Positions 17,492 through 25,306 of a stretch of DNA of 43,417 bases are shown here, piece after piece. The stretch comes from Bacillota bacterium (lineage in GTDB: Bacteria; Bacillota; Clostridia; Acetivibrionales; DTU013): contig JAEZCA010000026.1 in the NCBI GenBank assembly GCA_023412665.1, positions 1 to 43,417 on the forward strand, in the 5' to 3' direction. The notes beneath the pieces are model-generated. The model was not told where the DNA came from. It made no database searches and worked only from the letters and a program-made list of their open reading frames with translations. The stretch's first letter is position 1. Each line of letters starts with the position of its first letter. Made by a program: the position numbers and the translations under genes.

Positions 17492-17505
17492 AGAACAAAC
17501 GTTCG
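17492..17505 (+). promoter_or_regulatory. LexA (SOS) box at recA
   Basis: AGAACAAACGTTCG matches the Gram-positive SOS box pattern GAAC-N4-GTTC with symmetric arms. It begins 6 bases after the -10 box, so bound LexA would block initiation. This is the standard place for SOS control of recA. Confidence 0.88.
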
Positions 17506-17534
17506 CTCATCCAATATAAGGAGGTCTGCTCGAA

Positions 17535-18587
17535 ATGATCGAAAAGAAAAAGGCTTTGGAGATGGCGCTTGGCCAGATAGAAAAGCAGTTTGGCAAGGGA
17601 GCTGTCATGAAACTGGGTGAAAATGCCCATATGAATATTGAAACCATACCAACCGGTGCCATCGGGCTCGACATAGCCCTGGGCGTAGGCGGTGTCCCAA
17701 GGGGAAGGATAGTGGAGGTGTTCGGACCGGAATCCTCCGGTAAAACCACCGTTGCGCTTCATATAGTCGCAGAAGCACAAAAAGCCGGCGGAGATGCAGC
17801 ATTTATTGATGCTGAGCATGCATTGGATCCGGTATATGCAAAAAAACTGGGTGTTGATATTGACAATCTTATCGTTTCACAGCCGGATACGGGTGAGCAG
17901 GCTCTTGAGATAGCAGAAGCACTTGTCAGGAGCGGAGCCATTGATGTTATTATCATCGACTCCGTTGCGGCACTGGTACCAAAAGCCGAGATAGACGGTG
18001 AAATGGGTGATTCTCATGTAGGTCTCCAGGCGCGTCTCATGTCACAGGCACTCAGAAAACTGGCCGGTGTCATCAGCAAGTCCAAAACGACTGCAGTTTT
18101 TATTAACCAGTTAAGGGAAAAGGTCGGCATAATGTTTGGCAACCCCGAAACGACGCCCGGAGGAAGAGCTCTCAAATTCTATGCGTCCGTTAGGCTTGAT
18201 GTCAGAAGGATAGAGTCTCTGAAGCAGGGCACGGATGTCATCGGAAACAGGACAAGAGTGAAGGTTGTAAAGAATAAGGTCGCACCGCCTTTCAAGGAAG
18301 CCGAATTTGATATAATTTACGGTCAGGGAATATCAAGAGAGGGCAGTATCCTTGATGTTGGCGTAAATCTCGACATAGTGAACAAGAGCGGCGCATGGTT
18401 CTCATACAACGGGCAGAGGATCGGCCAGGGCAGGGAGAATGTCAAGCAATACCTGAAGGAAAACCCTGAAATGGCAAGAGAGATAGAGATGAAAATAAGA
18501 GAAAATTATAGTCAGGCCTTCGTCAACAGTATGGCACATCCGAAAAATGACGATGATGACGAGGATATGGATATTGATATGGAGTAA
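17535..18587 (+). CDS. recA: Recombinase RecA
   Basis: The 350-residue RecA forms ATP-dependent filaments on single-stranded DNA, performs strand exchange and triggers LexA self-cleavage. Walker A is GPESSGKTT (residues 64-72). VIIIDSVAAL and the L2-region segment near FGNPETTPGGRALKFYAS match the family closely. The C-terminal tail is rich in Asp/Glu, as usual. AGGAGG (17519-17524) lies 10 bases before the ATG. recX follows 29 bases after the stop, forming recA-recX under the LexA box. Confidence 0.98.
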   Translation: MIEKKKALEMALGQIEKQFGKGAVMKLGENAHMNIETIPTGAIGLDIALGVGGVPRGRIVEVFGPESSGKTTVALHIVAEAQKAGGDAAFIDAEHALDPVYAKKLGVDIDNLIVSQPDTGEQALEIAEALVRSGAIDVIIIDSVAALVPKAEIDGEMGDSHVGLQARLMSQALRKLAGVISKSKTTAVFINQLREKVGIMFGNPETTPGGRALKFYASVRLDVRRIESLKQGTDVIGNRTRVKVVKNKVAPPFKEAEFDIIYGQGISREGSILDVGVNLDIVNKSGAWFSYNGQRIGQGRENVKQYLKENPEMAREIEMKIRENYSQAFVNSMAHPKNDDDDEDMDIDME

Positions 18588-18616
18588 TACATGATCTGAT
18601 TTAGCAGGAGGCGGTG

Positions 18617-19270
18617 GTGTTGGAAATCACATCTGTGGAAAAAAACAAAAAAAACAAGGACAGGCTGTCGGTATATATCGATGGAAGGTTTTCATTCACC
18701 ATCGCCGAGGAAGACTATATATCGCTTAATTTGTATGAAAAAACAGAGATAAGCGAAGAGACTATCGGGTATATAAAGGACACTCTGAACTTCAGAGAAG
18801 CAAAGTCAAAAGCAGTCAGATATCTGTCATTGAAGCTTCGGACAGAGAAGGAAGTCAAGGAAAAGCTTCTGAATGAAGGATACGATCCGGATTGTACCGC
18901 TAAGGTGATTGATGAACTGAAAGCCATAGGTTATATAAATAACAAGCTTTATGCCCAGAAATATATTTTTGACAGGAGCAAGCTGAAGCCTCTCTCCAAA
19001 AGGATGATGAGGCTTGAACTGCTATCCCGGGGCATTCCTGAGGAAACAGCAGACGAGGTGCTGGCCGACTGGAAGGTCGAGGATTCGGTCGTGGCTGAGA
19101 GCCTGCTTAAGCGCAAGTTCGGAAAATATGATATGAGTGATGAAAAAACACTTAGAAAGGCTTATATGTTTCTTGTACACAGGGGGTTCTCAAGAGAAAC
19201 AATAAAAGAAGCGCTAAACGACCTGGGTACAGACCTTTCTGCGGACCTTGACGAAAAAATCGGAGACTAG
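18617..19270 (+). CDS. recX: RecA regulatory protein RecX
   Basis: The roughly 217-residue protein is a RecX family member that binds RecA filaments and modulates their growth. The core is three-helix repeats: KAVRYLSLKLRTEKEVKEKL starting near residue 57, then DELKAIGYINNKLYAQKYI, and the C-terminal segment KAYMFLVHRGFSRETIKEAL. It is longer at the N terminus than E. coli RecX, as is usual in Firmicutes. AGGAGG (18606-18611) is 5 bases before GTG 18617 and 8 before TTG 18620, so the exact start is uncertain. Cotranscription with recA gives shared SOS control. Confidence 0.92.
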   Translation: MLEITSVEKNKKNKDRLSVYIDGRFSFTIAEEDYISLNLYEKTEISEETIGYIKDTLNFREAKSKAVRYLSLKLRTEKEVKEKLLNEGYDPDCTAKVIDELKAIGYINNKLYAQKYIFDRSKLKPLSKRMMRLELLSRGIPEETADEVLADWKVEDSVVAESLLKRKFGKYDMSDEKTLRKAYMFLVHRGFSRETIKEALNDLGTDLSADLDEKIGD

Positions 19271-19276
19271 TACAGA

Positions 19277-19389
19277 GTGACATTCCTCGACCCGTTGTAA
19301 ATTGATATTCCAATCAATTTGCAATTAGGAATACCTCATGGAGAGGAGTGTCACCTAACCTTGGTCAGGAGTGTCACCTTACCTTGGTC
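19277..19389 (+). repeat. Inverted repeat with tandem 23-bp direct repeats
   Basis: After recX, GTGACATTCCTC (19277-19288) is inversely repeated as GAGGAGTGTCAC (19343-19354) with one G-T change. The right arm belongs to a 23-base unit starting AGGAGTGTCACCT and ending CCTTGGTC, present twice in tandem (19344-19366 and 19367-19389) with one difference. A partial third ACCTTAC follows. An inner ATTGAT/ATCAAT hairpin lies near 19311-19328. No ORF fits. This resembles remnants of a small repeat element; its function is unknown. Confidence 0.7.
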
Positions 19390-19402
19390 ACCTTACATTT
19401 TT

Positions 19403-19432
19403 CACAGGTACAAATAAGCGCCTGTGTTTTTT
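19403..19432 (+). terminator. Rho-independent terminator of recA-recX
   Basis: CACAGG (19403-19408) pairs with CCTGTG (19421-19426), followed directly by six T (19427-19432). The loop is 12 bases. It lies 132 bases after recX and just before the rimO promoter. Confidence 0.65.
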
Positions 19433-19433
19433 A

Positions 19434-19462
19434 TTGAGCAAAAACCATTTATAGTGTATATT
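19434..19462 (+). promoter_or_regulatory. Predicted rimO promoter
   Basis: TTGAGC (19434-19439) and TATATT (19457-19462) are spaced 17 bases apart, 40 bases before the rimO start. It follows the terminator directly, so rimO-pgsA likely forms a new transcription unit. Confidence 0.5.
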
Positions 19463-19501
19463 ATTCTATGTTAAAAACAAAAGAAAACAGGAGGCACTTA
19501 A

Positions 19502-20830
19502 TTGAATAAAAAAATTGGGCTCGTTTCACTGGGTTGTCCAAAAAATCTCGTAGACAGTGAGCTAATGCTTGGTCTTCTCAAGACCGAAGGGTATGAAATA
19601 GTCAATAACAGCGATGTGGCAGATATCATCATTGTTAATACATGCGGATTTATTGAGAGCGCAAAGCAGGAATCAATAAACACTATTATTGAAATGGCTG
19701 CTTTAAAAGAACATAAATGTGAGCTTCTTATTGTTACAGGCTGTATGGCCGAACGATACAGGCAAATGATACTCGATGAAATACCAGAGGTCGATGCAGT
19801 CGTTGGGACAGGCAGTTATGGTGAGATAGCTGCAGTCATAGAAGAGGCTTATAAAGGAGTACGAGTATCCAGATACGATGAGCTGAGTGATACATCATAT
19901 ATGGAAGGTGAACGCATAGTTTCTACAGGCAAAGGATATGCATACCTGAAGATAGCTGAAGGCTGTGACAATAAATGTACCTATTGTATTATTCCTTCAT
20001 TGAGAGGCCCATTCAGAAGCAGAAGCATAGGTTCGATTGTCAAAGAGGCTGAGAAGCTTGCTTCATTGGGGATAAAGGAGCTGATACTGGCAGCGCAGGA
20101 TACGACAAGATATGGTGTTGATATATATGGTAAGAAGTCGTTGGTCGAACTGCTGCGGGAACTGAGCCGGATCAATGGCATCGAATGGATCAGGCTGCTT
20201 TATTGTTATCCCGAAGAAATAGATGATGCTCTGATAAATGAAATCGCAAGTAATGAAAAGGTATGCAAATACCTTGATATTCCTATACAGCATGCCAGTG
20301 ACAACGTACTCAAAAGAATGGGAAGAAGAGGCACCGGTGCAGATGTATGCAAGCTGCTGGACGATTTGAAAGACAGGATACCGGGACTGGTGATCAGGAC
20401 AACATTGATCGTTGGATTTCCCGGCGAGACCGAAGAAGATTTTACCGAACTTATGGAGTTTGTGAATAAATATAGGTTTGACAGACTTGGTGCTTTTATG
20501 TATTCTAAAGAGGAAGGAACTCCTGCATATAAAATGAAGGATCAGATACCTTCAAAAGTAAAAAGATCACGATATAACAGGTTGATGAAGCTACAGCGGA
20601 AAATTTCAGCAGATTCAAATGCCAAAAGACTTGGTATGACATTCAGAGTGCTTGTCGAAGGTGTTGCTGACGACGGGATATTCTATTATGGAAGAAGTTA
20701 TGCAGAAGCCCCAGGTATTGACGGTCTCGTATATTTAACATGCAGTGAGCCTCTGGAAATGAACAGTTTTGTTGATGTAAAAATACTGGACAGCGATGAA
20801 TATGATATAACAGGAGAAGTGCTGATATGA
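19502..20830 (+). CDS. rimO: Ribosomal protein S12 methylthiotransferase RimO
   Basis: The 442-residue radical SAM enzyme adds a methylthio group to the conserved aspartate of ribosomal protein S12. The N-terminal UPF0004 domain supplies an auxiliary cluster (C12 in SLGCPKN, C48 in NTCGF, C81 in TGCMAE). The radical SAM motif is C155, C159 and C162 in AEGCDNKCTYC. A C-terminal TRAM domain binds substrate. The opening MNKKIGLVSLGCPKN and YCYPEEI are typical of RimO rather than MiaB. It starts at TTG 19502 with AGGAGG 7 bases upstream. Its stop overlaps the pgsA start by 4 bases. Confidence 0.94.
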   Translation: MNKKIGLVSLGCPKNLVDSELMLGLLKTEGYEIVNNSDVADIIIVNTCGFIESAKQESINTIIEMAALKEHKCELLIVTGCMAERYRQMILDEIPEVDAVVGTGSYGEIAAVIEEAYKGVRVSRYDELSDTSYMEGERIVSTGKGYAYLKIAEGCDNKCTYCIIPSLRGPFRSRSIGSIVKEAEKLASLGIKELILAAQDTTRYGVDIYGKKSLVELLRELSRINGIEWIRLLYCYPEEIDDALINEIASNEKVCKYLDIPIQHASDNVLKRMGRRGTGADVCKLLDDLKDRIPGLVIRTTLIVGFPGETEEDFTELMEFVNKYRFDRLGAFMYSKEEGTPAYKMKDQIPSKVKRSRYNRLMKLQRKISADSNAKRLGMTFRVLVEGVADDGIFYYGRSYAEAPGIDGLVYLTCSEPLEMNSFVDVKILDSDEYDITGEVLI

Positions 20831-21444
20831 ATCTTCCAAATAAAATTACTCTTTCCAGAATTTTTTTAATACCGGTATTAATGATCTTTATCATACCAAT
20901 ACCGCAGGCGATCGTTGATGCGGGAATTTTGGGATTCATAAGGCCTCAGTTGACAGCTTTCAATGAATTTATCAATGCATTCGGCGGATATATAGCTGCC
21001 GGAATATTTATAATTGCTTCCAGTACTGATGCCGTAGATGGATATATAGCAAGAAAAAGAAAGCTTGTGACGCGGTTCGGTAAATTCCTTGACCCAATTG
21101 CTGACAAGCTGCTGGTAACAGCTGCTTTGCTGGCACTTGTGCAGAGCGGAGATATAAACGGCTGGGCAGCAATGCTGATCATTTCCCGTGAATTTATCGT
21201 AACAGGACTGAGGCTGGTTGCGGCGGGCGAAGGCATTGTGATAGCAGCAAGCAATCTCGGCAAGCTGAAAACAGTGCTTCAGGATATCGCCATCGTAGCT
21301 GCGTTGCTGAATAACTTCCCAATCAGTTTGTTTACCAGTATCCAGTTTGATGATTATGCAATGCTTCTGGCAGTTATTGTAACGATCTATTCTTTGTTTG
21401 ATTACATCAAAAAGAATCTCAATGTCATAAATACCAACGCATAA
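20827..21444 (+). CDS. pgsA: CDP-diacylglycerol-glycerol-3-phosphate 3-phosphatidyltransferase
   Basis: The 205-residue membrane enzyme makes phosphatidylglycerol phosphate from CDP-diacylglycerol and glycerol-3-phosphate, the first committed step to phosphatidylglycerol. The CDP-alcohol phosphotransferase motif D-G-x2-A-R-x8-G-x3-D-x3-D is intact within TDAVDGYIARKRK and FGKFLDPIADK. Several hydrophobic helices cover the rest. The MNLPNKITLSRIF start is typical. It overlaps rimO in an ATGA arrangement, so translation is probably coupled. The length is slightly above the usual 180-195 residues because of a longer loop after the first helix. A terminator follows. Confidence 0.93.
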   Translation: MNLPNKITLSRIFLIPVLMIFIIPIPQAIVDAGILGFIRPQLTAFNEFINAFGGYIAAGIFIIASSTDAVDGYIARKRKLVTRFGKFLDPIADKLLVTAALLALVQSGDINGWAAMLIISREFIVTGLRLVAAGEGIVIAASNLGKLKTVLQDIAIVAALLNNFPISLFTSIQFDDYAMLLAVIVTIYSLFDYIKKNLNVINTNA

Positions 21445-21465
21445 CGTTGTAAGCCACAAAACCCA

Positions 21466-21499
21466 AACATGTGCCCAAAGTCTGAGCACATGTTTTTTT
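21466..21499 (+). terminator. Rho-independent terminator of rimO-pgsA
   Basis: AACATGTGC (21466-21474) pairs perfectly with GCACATGTT (21486-21494), running into a T7 tract (21493-21499). The stem is 9 bp with an 11-base loop. It is one of the clearest terminators in the window. Confidence 0.88.
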
Positions 21500-21587
21500 A
21501 TGTGCCGGACGTGTGGACATCTCAACCAATGGAACACCTTATTGTAACCTCGGTTTTTCTGATAACACAAATAATTTCTAGAAATTG

Positions 21588-21616
21588 TTGCATACTTATT
21601 AAAAATATAATATACT
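21588..21616 (+). promoter_or_regulatory. Promoter of the fapR-fab operon
   Basis: TTGCAT (21588-21593) and TATACT (21611-21616) are spaced 17 bases apart. The start point would be near 21623, with the FapR-like operator beginning 8 bases further on. Confidence 0.75.
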
Positions 21617-21630
21617 TTTAGTAATAGGAT

Positions 21631-21647
21631 ATAGTATCAGGTAATAA
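21631..21647 (+). promoter_or_regulatory. FapR-like operator
   Basis: ATAGTATCAGGTAATAA is an imperfect 17-base palindrome (arms ATAGTATC and TTATTACC match at 5 of 8 positions). It resembles the TAGTA-type inverted repeat recognised by FapR in Firmicutes. Its place just after the start point and before fapR suggests autorepression lifted by malonyl-CoA. This is from memory of the motif, not a scored match. Confidence 0.6.
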
Positions 21648-21676
21648 TTATAAAATAAAAAACAGGAAGTGTTATA

Positions 21677-22252
21677 ATGAGCCGGTCATCTTTATTTAAA
21701 AAAGAAAGACAGCAAATTTTATCGGATAAGATCAAAAGTGATCCCTTCCTTACTGACGAGGAATTATCGGAGCTGTTTAACGTCAGTATACCGACAATAA
21801 GGCTAGACAGACTTGAAATGGGAATTCCCGAACTCAGGGAGAGAATAAAGAATGTAGCCGAAAACAATTACAGCAAGGTTAAGTCGCTGCAGGGCGGTGA
21901 AATAGTAGGTGAACTGATAGATATCACACTTGGCAGGTATGGCGTTTCAATATTGGAAACAGATGATTCAATGGCATTTGAAAAAACAAGGATCATCAGA
22001 GGTCATTTCATATACTCGCTGGCCGAGTCCCTGGCTATAGCTGTTATCGATGCACATGTCGCCCTGGTTGGTGTTGCAAATATAAAGTATAAAATTCCCG
22101 TATATTCAGGCTGCAAGCTGATAGCAAAGGCTGAAGTGAAGCAGGTGAGAGGCAGCAAGTATATAGTCTGGGTCAGGATCTTTGAGAAGCAGACAGAAAT
22201 GTTCCGAGGGAAATTCATACTTGTTTCCCTTGAAAAACAGCAGGGAAAATAG
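21677..22252 (+). CDS. fapR: Fatty acid biosynthesis transcriptional repressor FapR
   Basis: The 191-residue repressor senses malonyl-CoA and represses fatty-acid and phospholipid genes. The N-terminal helix-turn-helix includes LTDEELSELFNVSIPTIRLD near residues 25-44. The C-terminal hot-dog effector domain includes GRYGVSILETDD and ARAEVK-like segments (AKAEVKQVRG), typical of the family. The MSRSSLFKKERQQ start is preceded by AGGAAG (21664-21669) 7 bases upstream. It is the first gene of fapR-plsX-fabHDG-acpP-fabF, the order used in many Clostridia, behind its own promoter and operator. Confidence 0.93.
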   Translation: MSRSSLFKKERQQILSDKIKSDPFLTDEELSELFNVSIPTIRLDRLEMGIPELRERIKNVAENNYSKVKSLQGGEIVGELIDITLGRYGVSILETDDSMAFEKTRIIRGHFIYSLAESLAIAVIDAHVALVGVANIKYKIPVYSGCKLIAKAEVKQVRGSKYIVWVRIFEKQTEMFRGKFILVSLEKQQGK

Positions 22253-22327
22253 TATTTTATATGTAGTAGTGATATGTTGTGTAGTAGAGACAGGTCATTA
22301 ACAACAGTAAAATACGGGGTGAATATT

Positions 22328-23410
22328 TTGAGAATATTAGTTGATGCTATGGGCGGTGACTATGCGCCGGATGCTATAGTCAACGGAAGTGTAGATGCAA
22401 TAAAGCTCCAGGATGGATTTGATATAGCTTTGATCGGTGATGGAGACCAGATTGAACGGATACTTGAGTCTCGAAATTTTAAAAGTCCGAGGCTGGAAGT
22501 GATACATGCAAAAGAAGTTATAACCAATGATGATGTGCCCACCAGAGCAATTAAAAGCAAAAAGAACTCATCGATGGTCGTTGGCTTCAATATGCTTAAA
22601 GAAAAAAAAGGTGATGTGTTTCTATCTGCGGGCAGCACCGGAGCGCTTCTTACCGGAGCACTCTTCATACTTGGAAGATTAAAGGGTGTGGATAGGCCTG
22701 CCCTGGGAGCTGTGATACCAACAAAGGCAGGAAAATGCCTACTTATAGATGCCGGATTGAATACGACCTGTAAACCTGTCAATTACATTCAGTTTGGGAT
22801 ATTCGGTTCAGCTTATATGAAAGGTCTGTATAAAAAGGAGAATCCGCGCGTAGGTCTTGTAAATATGGGGACCGAAGCTAAAAAGGGTACGGAGATATTA
22901 AAACAGGCTTATACTATGCTCAAGTCCACGAAATTGAATTTCGTAGGCAATATAGAAGGAAAGGATATTCCCATGGGAAATGTCGATGTCGCCGTATGCG
23001 ACGGGTATGTCGGCAATGTAATGCTTAAGTTCCTGGAAGGAACAGGATCATTTTTCTCAGGACTCATTAAGGGAATGTTTACAAGGAATATTTTTTCCAA
23101 GATCTCAACTCTTTTTGTGATGAAGGATATGAAAGCATTCAAAAAGATGATGGATCCGTCCGAAGACGGCGGAGCTCCAATACTGGGAGTAAATGGCATA
23201 GTAATAAAGAGCCATGGAAATTCAAATAGCAAGACCATAAAAAATGTTATTATGAAGGCCTACAATCTGGCAAAAAGCTCAGTATTCGAAGAGATAAGGA
23301 ATAGTGTTGAAAATATGGAGGTTAACACCGATGGTGAAAAAACAAGAAGGGAACGTAAGCGTTGGCATTTTAGGTATCGGAAGCTGCGTCCCAGAAAAGA
23401 TTTTGACTAA
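22328..23410 (+). CDS. plsX: Phosphate acyltransferase PlsX
   Basis: The roughly 360-residue enzyme converts acyl-ACP and phosphate to acyl-phosphate for phospholipid synthesis at the membrane. The start is set at TTG 22328 (MRILVDAMGGDYAPDA), the family's usual N terminus, with GGGGTG (22316-22321) 6 bases before it. An upstream in-frame start at 22274 gives 18 extra non-family residues. The core motifs SAGSTGALLTGALF and DGYVGNVMLKFLEG are intact. Oddly, the frame runs 80 bases into fabH, adding a basic tail of about 26 residues (KTRRERKRWHFRYRKLRPRK). Most homologues end near residue 333. Confidence 0.93.
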   Translation: MRILVDAMGGDYAPDAIVNGSVDAIKLQDGFDIALIGDGDQIERILESRNFKSPRLEVIHAKEVITNDDVPTRAIKSKKNSSMVVGFNMLKEKKGDVFLSAGSTGALLTGALFILGRLKGVDRPALGAVIPTKAGKCLLIDAGLNTTCKPVNYIQFGIFGSAYMKGLYKKENPRVGLVNMGTEAKKGTEILKQAYTMLKSTKLNFVGNIEGKDIPMGNVDVAVCDGYVGNVMLKFLEGTGSFFSGLIKGMFTRNIFSKISTLFVMKDMKAFKKMMDPSEDGGAPILGVNGIVIKSHGNSNSKTIKNVIMKAYNLAKSSVFEEIRNSVENMEVNTDGEKTRRERKRWHFRYRKLRPRKDFD

Positions 23411-24341
23411 TGCTGACCTTGAAAGAATGGTTGATACTTCAGATGAATGGATATTAAAGAGAACAGGGATATCCGAAAGAAGAATTCTTGAAGAAGACGC
23501 TCCTATTTATACAATGGCTGTTGAAGCAGCCCGGCAAGCCATAACAGATTCAGGCCTGATGCCTGAGGACATAGATCTTATTCTTGTTACCACATCAACT
23601 CCGGATTATTTGACACCATCCACATCATGCATAGTACAAAGAGAAACAGGCGCGGTGAATGCCGCCGCCTTTGATCTTGTGGCTGCATGCTCCGGCTTCA
23701 TTTATGGGATGACAGTTGCGCAGCAGTTCATACAGACAGGCTACTACAAAAATGTTCTACTGGTTAGCAGCGAGGGAATGAGCAGAGCAACTGACTGGAG
23801 TGACAGAAAAAATTGCGTTCTTTTTGGAGACGGCTCCGGGGCAGCAGTGCTCGGAAGGGTCGAAGACGGATATGGTATACTGAACACTCATATCGGCGCA
23901 AATGGTGCGGAAGGCAAATACATAACTATTCCATGCCTGTACATGTCCGATGAAGATAAACGAAGCCGAGAGGACTATAAAGACAAAATGGCTCTATGGC
24001 AGGACGGACAGGAGGTTTTCAAGTTCGCTGTGAAGATCATGCCATATGCCACAGAAAAGGTTATAGAAGAAACTGATGTAAGTCTTGACGATGTAAAATA
24101 TATCATACCCCACCAGGCAAACTGCAGGATAATCGAGGGCGCTGTAAAAAGACTCGGCGTTGCCCTTGAGAAGGTCTACACCACTATCAAAAAGTATGGA
24201 AACATTTCGTCAGCATCAATACCTGTAGCAATGGATGACGCATACAGAAAAAAATGTCTCAATAAGGGCGACAATCTTGTGCTCGTTGGTTTCGGCGGAG
24301 GACTCACCTGGGGTTCCGCACTTGTAAGATGGAGCAAATAG
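23331..24341 (+). CDS. fabH: 3-oxoacyl-ACP synthase III (KAS III)
   Basis: The 336-residue FabH starts fatty-acid synthesis by condensing acetyl-CoA (or branched acyl-CoA) with malonyl-ACP. The Cys-His-Asn triad is complete: C120 in VAACSGFIYG, H261 in IPHQANCR, N291 in YGNISSAS. The ATG at 23331 is chosen because GGAGG (23317-23321) is 9 bases upstream; the next codon, GTG 23334, is an alternative. The first 80 bases overlap the 3' end of plsX in another frame. Cotranscribed with plsX and fabD. Confidence 0.95.
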   Translation: MVKKQEGNVSVGILGIGSCVPEKILTNADLERMVDTSDEWILKRTGISERRILEEDAPIYTMAVEAARQAITDSGLMPEDIDLILVTTSTPDYLTPSTSCIVQRETGAVNAAAFDLVAACSGFIYGMTVAQQFIQTGYYKNVLLVSSEGMSRATDWSDRKNCVLFGDGSGAAVLGRVEDGYGILNTHIGANGAEGKYITIPCLYMSDEDKRSREDYKDKMALWQDGQEVFKFAVKIMPYATEKVIEETDVSLDDVKYIIPHQANCRIIEGAVKRLGVALEKVYTTIKKYGNISSASIPVAMDDAYRKKCLNKGDNLVLVGFGGGLTWGSALVRWSK

Positions 24342-24350
24342 GAGGATTTT

Positions 24351-25286
24351 ATGGGAAAAACCGCATTTATTTTCCCCGGGCAGGGAGCGCAATATATCGG
24401 TATGGGCAGAGAAATAGCATCTGAGTACAGATATGCATCTGATATATTCGATCAAGCGTCGGAAGCGCTTGAGCTTGATATGAAAAAGATGATTTTTGAA
24501 GGTGACGAGGAAACACTGAAAATTACTGAAAACACACAGCCTTCGATTGTAACTGCAAGCGTTGCGTGTCTGCAGCCTTTGCTTGAGAAGGGAATTACTC
24601 CTGACTTTACCGCAGGTCTGAGCCTTGGTGAATATTCTGCTCATATCGCATCCGGGACTATGGATTTTGCGACCGCGGTCATGCTTGTCAAAAAAAGAGG
24701 CAGGTTTATGCAGGAGGCAGTGCCGCTGGGTGTCGGAACAATGGCTGCCATATTGGGTCTGGCACGGGAGGATGTATTGGAATGCTGCCGGGAGGCGTCA
24801 GCTTCTGGTATAGTTGAGCCTGCAAATTTCAATTGCCCTGGACAGATATCAATAGCCGGGGAAATAAAGGCTGTGGAAAAAGCTATGGAACTGTGCAGCA
24901 GTAAAGGCGCCAAAAGAGCTGTACTTCTTGCAGTCAGCGCACCATTCCATTGCAGTATGTTAAAGCCCGCCGGAGATAGGTTGATGTCGGAGCTTGAAAA
25001 AATCGAGTTTTCAGATATAAAAATTCCATTGGTCGCAAATGTGACAGCAGACACGGTCAGATCTTCTTCTGATATCAGGGGACTTCTGGCACGACAGGTA
25101 AGCAGCCCTGTTTTATGGGAAGATTCCATCAGACTAATGGTGGATCAGGGAGTTGATACATTTATTGAAATAGGCCCTGGAAAGGTTCTGAGCGGATTTA
25201 TCAAAAAAATAAATAAGGAAGCCAGAAGCTTTAATATAGAGGATTTGGCATCACTCGAAAAAACTCTCGGGGAAATAGGTGTTTAG
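24351..25286 (+). CDS. fabD: Malonyl-CoA:ACP transacylase
   Basis: The 311-residue FabD transfers malonyl from CoA to ACP, supplying the elongation unit. FPGQGAQ is at residues 8-14, the nucleophile Ser at S91 in GLSLGEYSAH, and the catalytic His at H200 in SAPFHCSML. The C-terminal EIGPGKVLSGFIKK is standard. It starts 9 bases after fabH with GGAGG upstream of its ATG. Normal length and position in the fab operon. Confidence 0.96.
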   Translation: MGKTAFIFPGQGAQYIGMGREIASEYRYASDIFDQASEALELDMKKMIFEGDEETLKITENTQPSIVTASVACLQPLLEKGITPDFTAGLSLGEYSAHIASGTMDFATAVMLVKKRGRFMQEAVPLGVGTMAAILGLAREDVLECCREASASGIVEPANFNCPGQISIAGEIKAVEKAMELCSSKGAKRAVLLAVSAPFHCSMLKPAGDRLMSELEKIEFSDIKIPLVANVTADTVRSSSDIRGLLARQVSSPVLWEDSIRLMVDQGVDTFIEIGPGKVLSGFIKKINKEARSFNIEDLASLEKTLGEIGV

Positions 25287-25306
25287 GATAGGAGGAAGCC
25301 AATAAA

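Noticed and set aside
20878..21570. A 230-codon minus-strand frame covering pgsA
   Set aside because: It lies opposite a well-conserved pgsA with the complete CDP-alcohol motif, and its product is rich in Cys, Tyr and His with no recognisable family.
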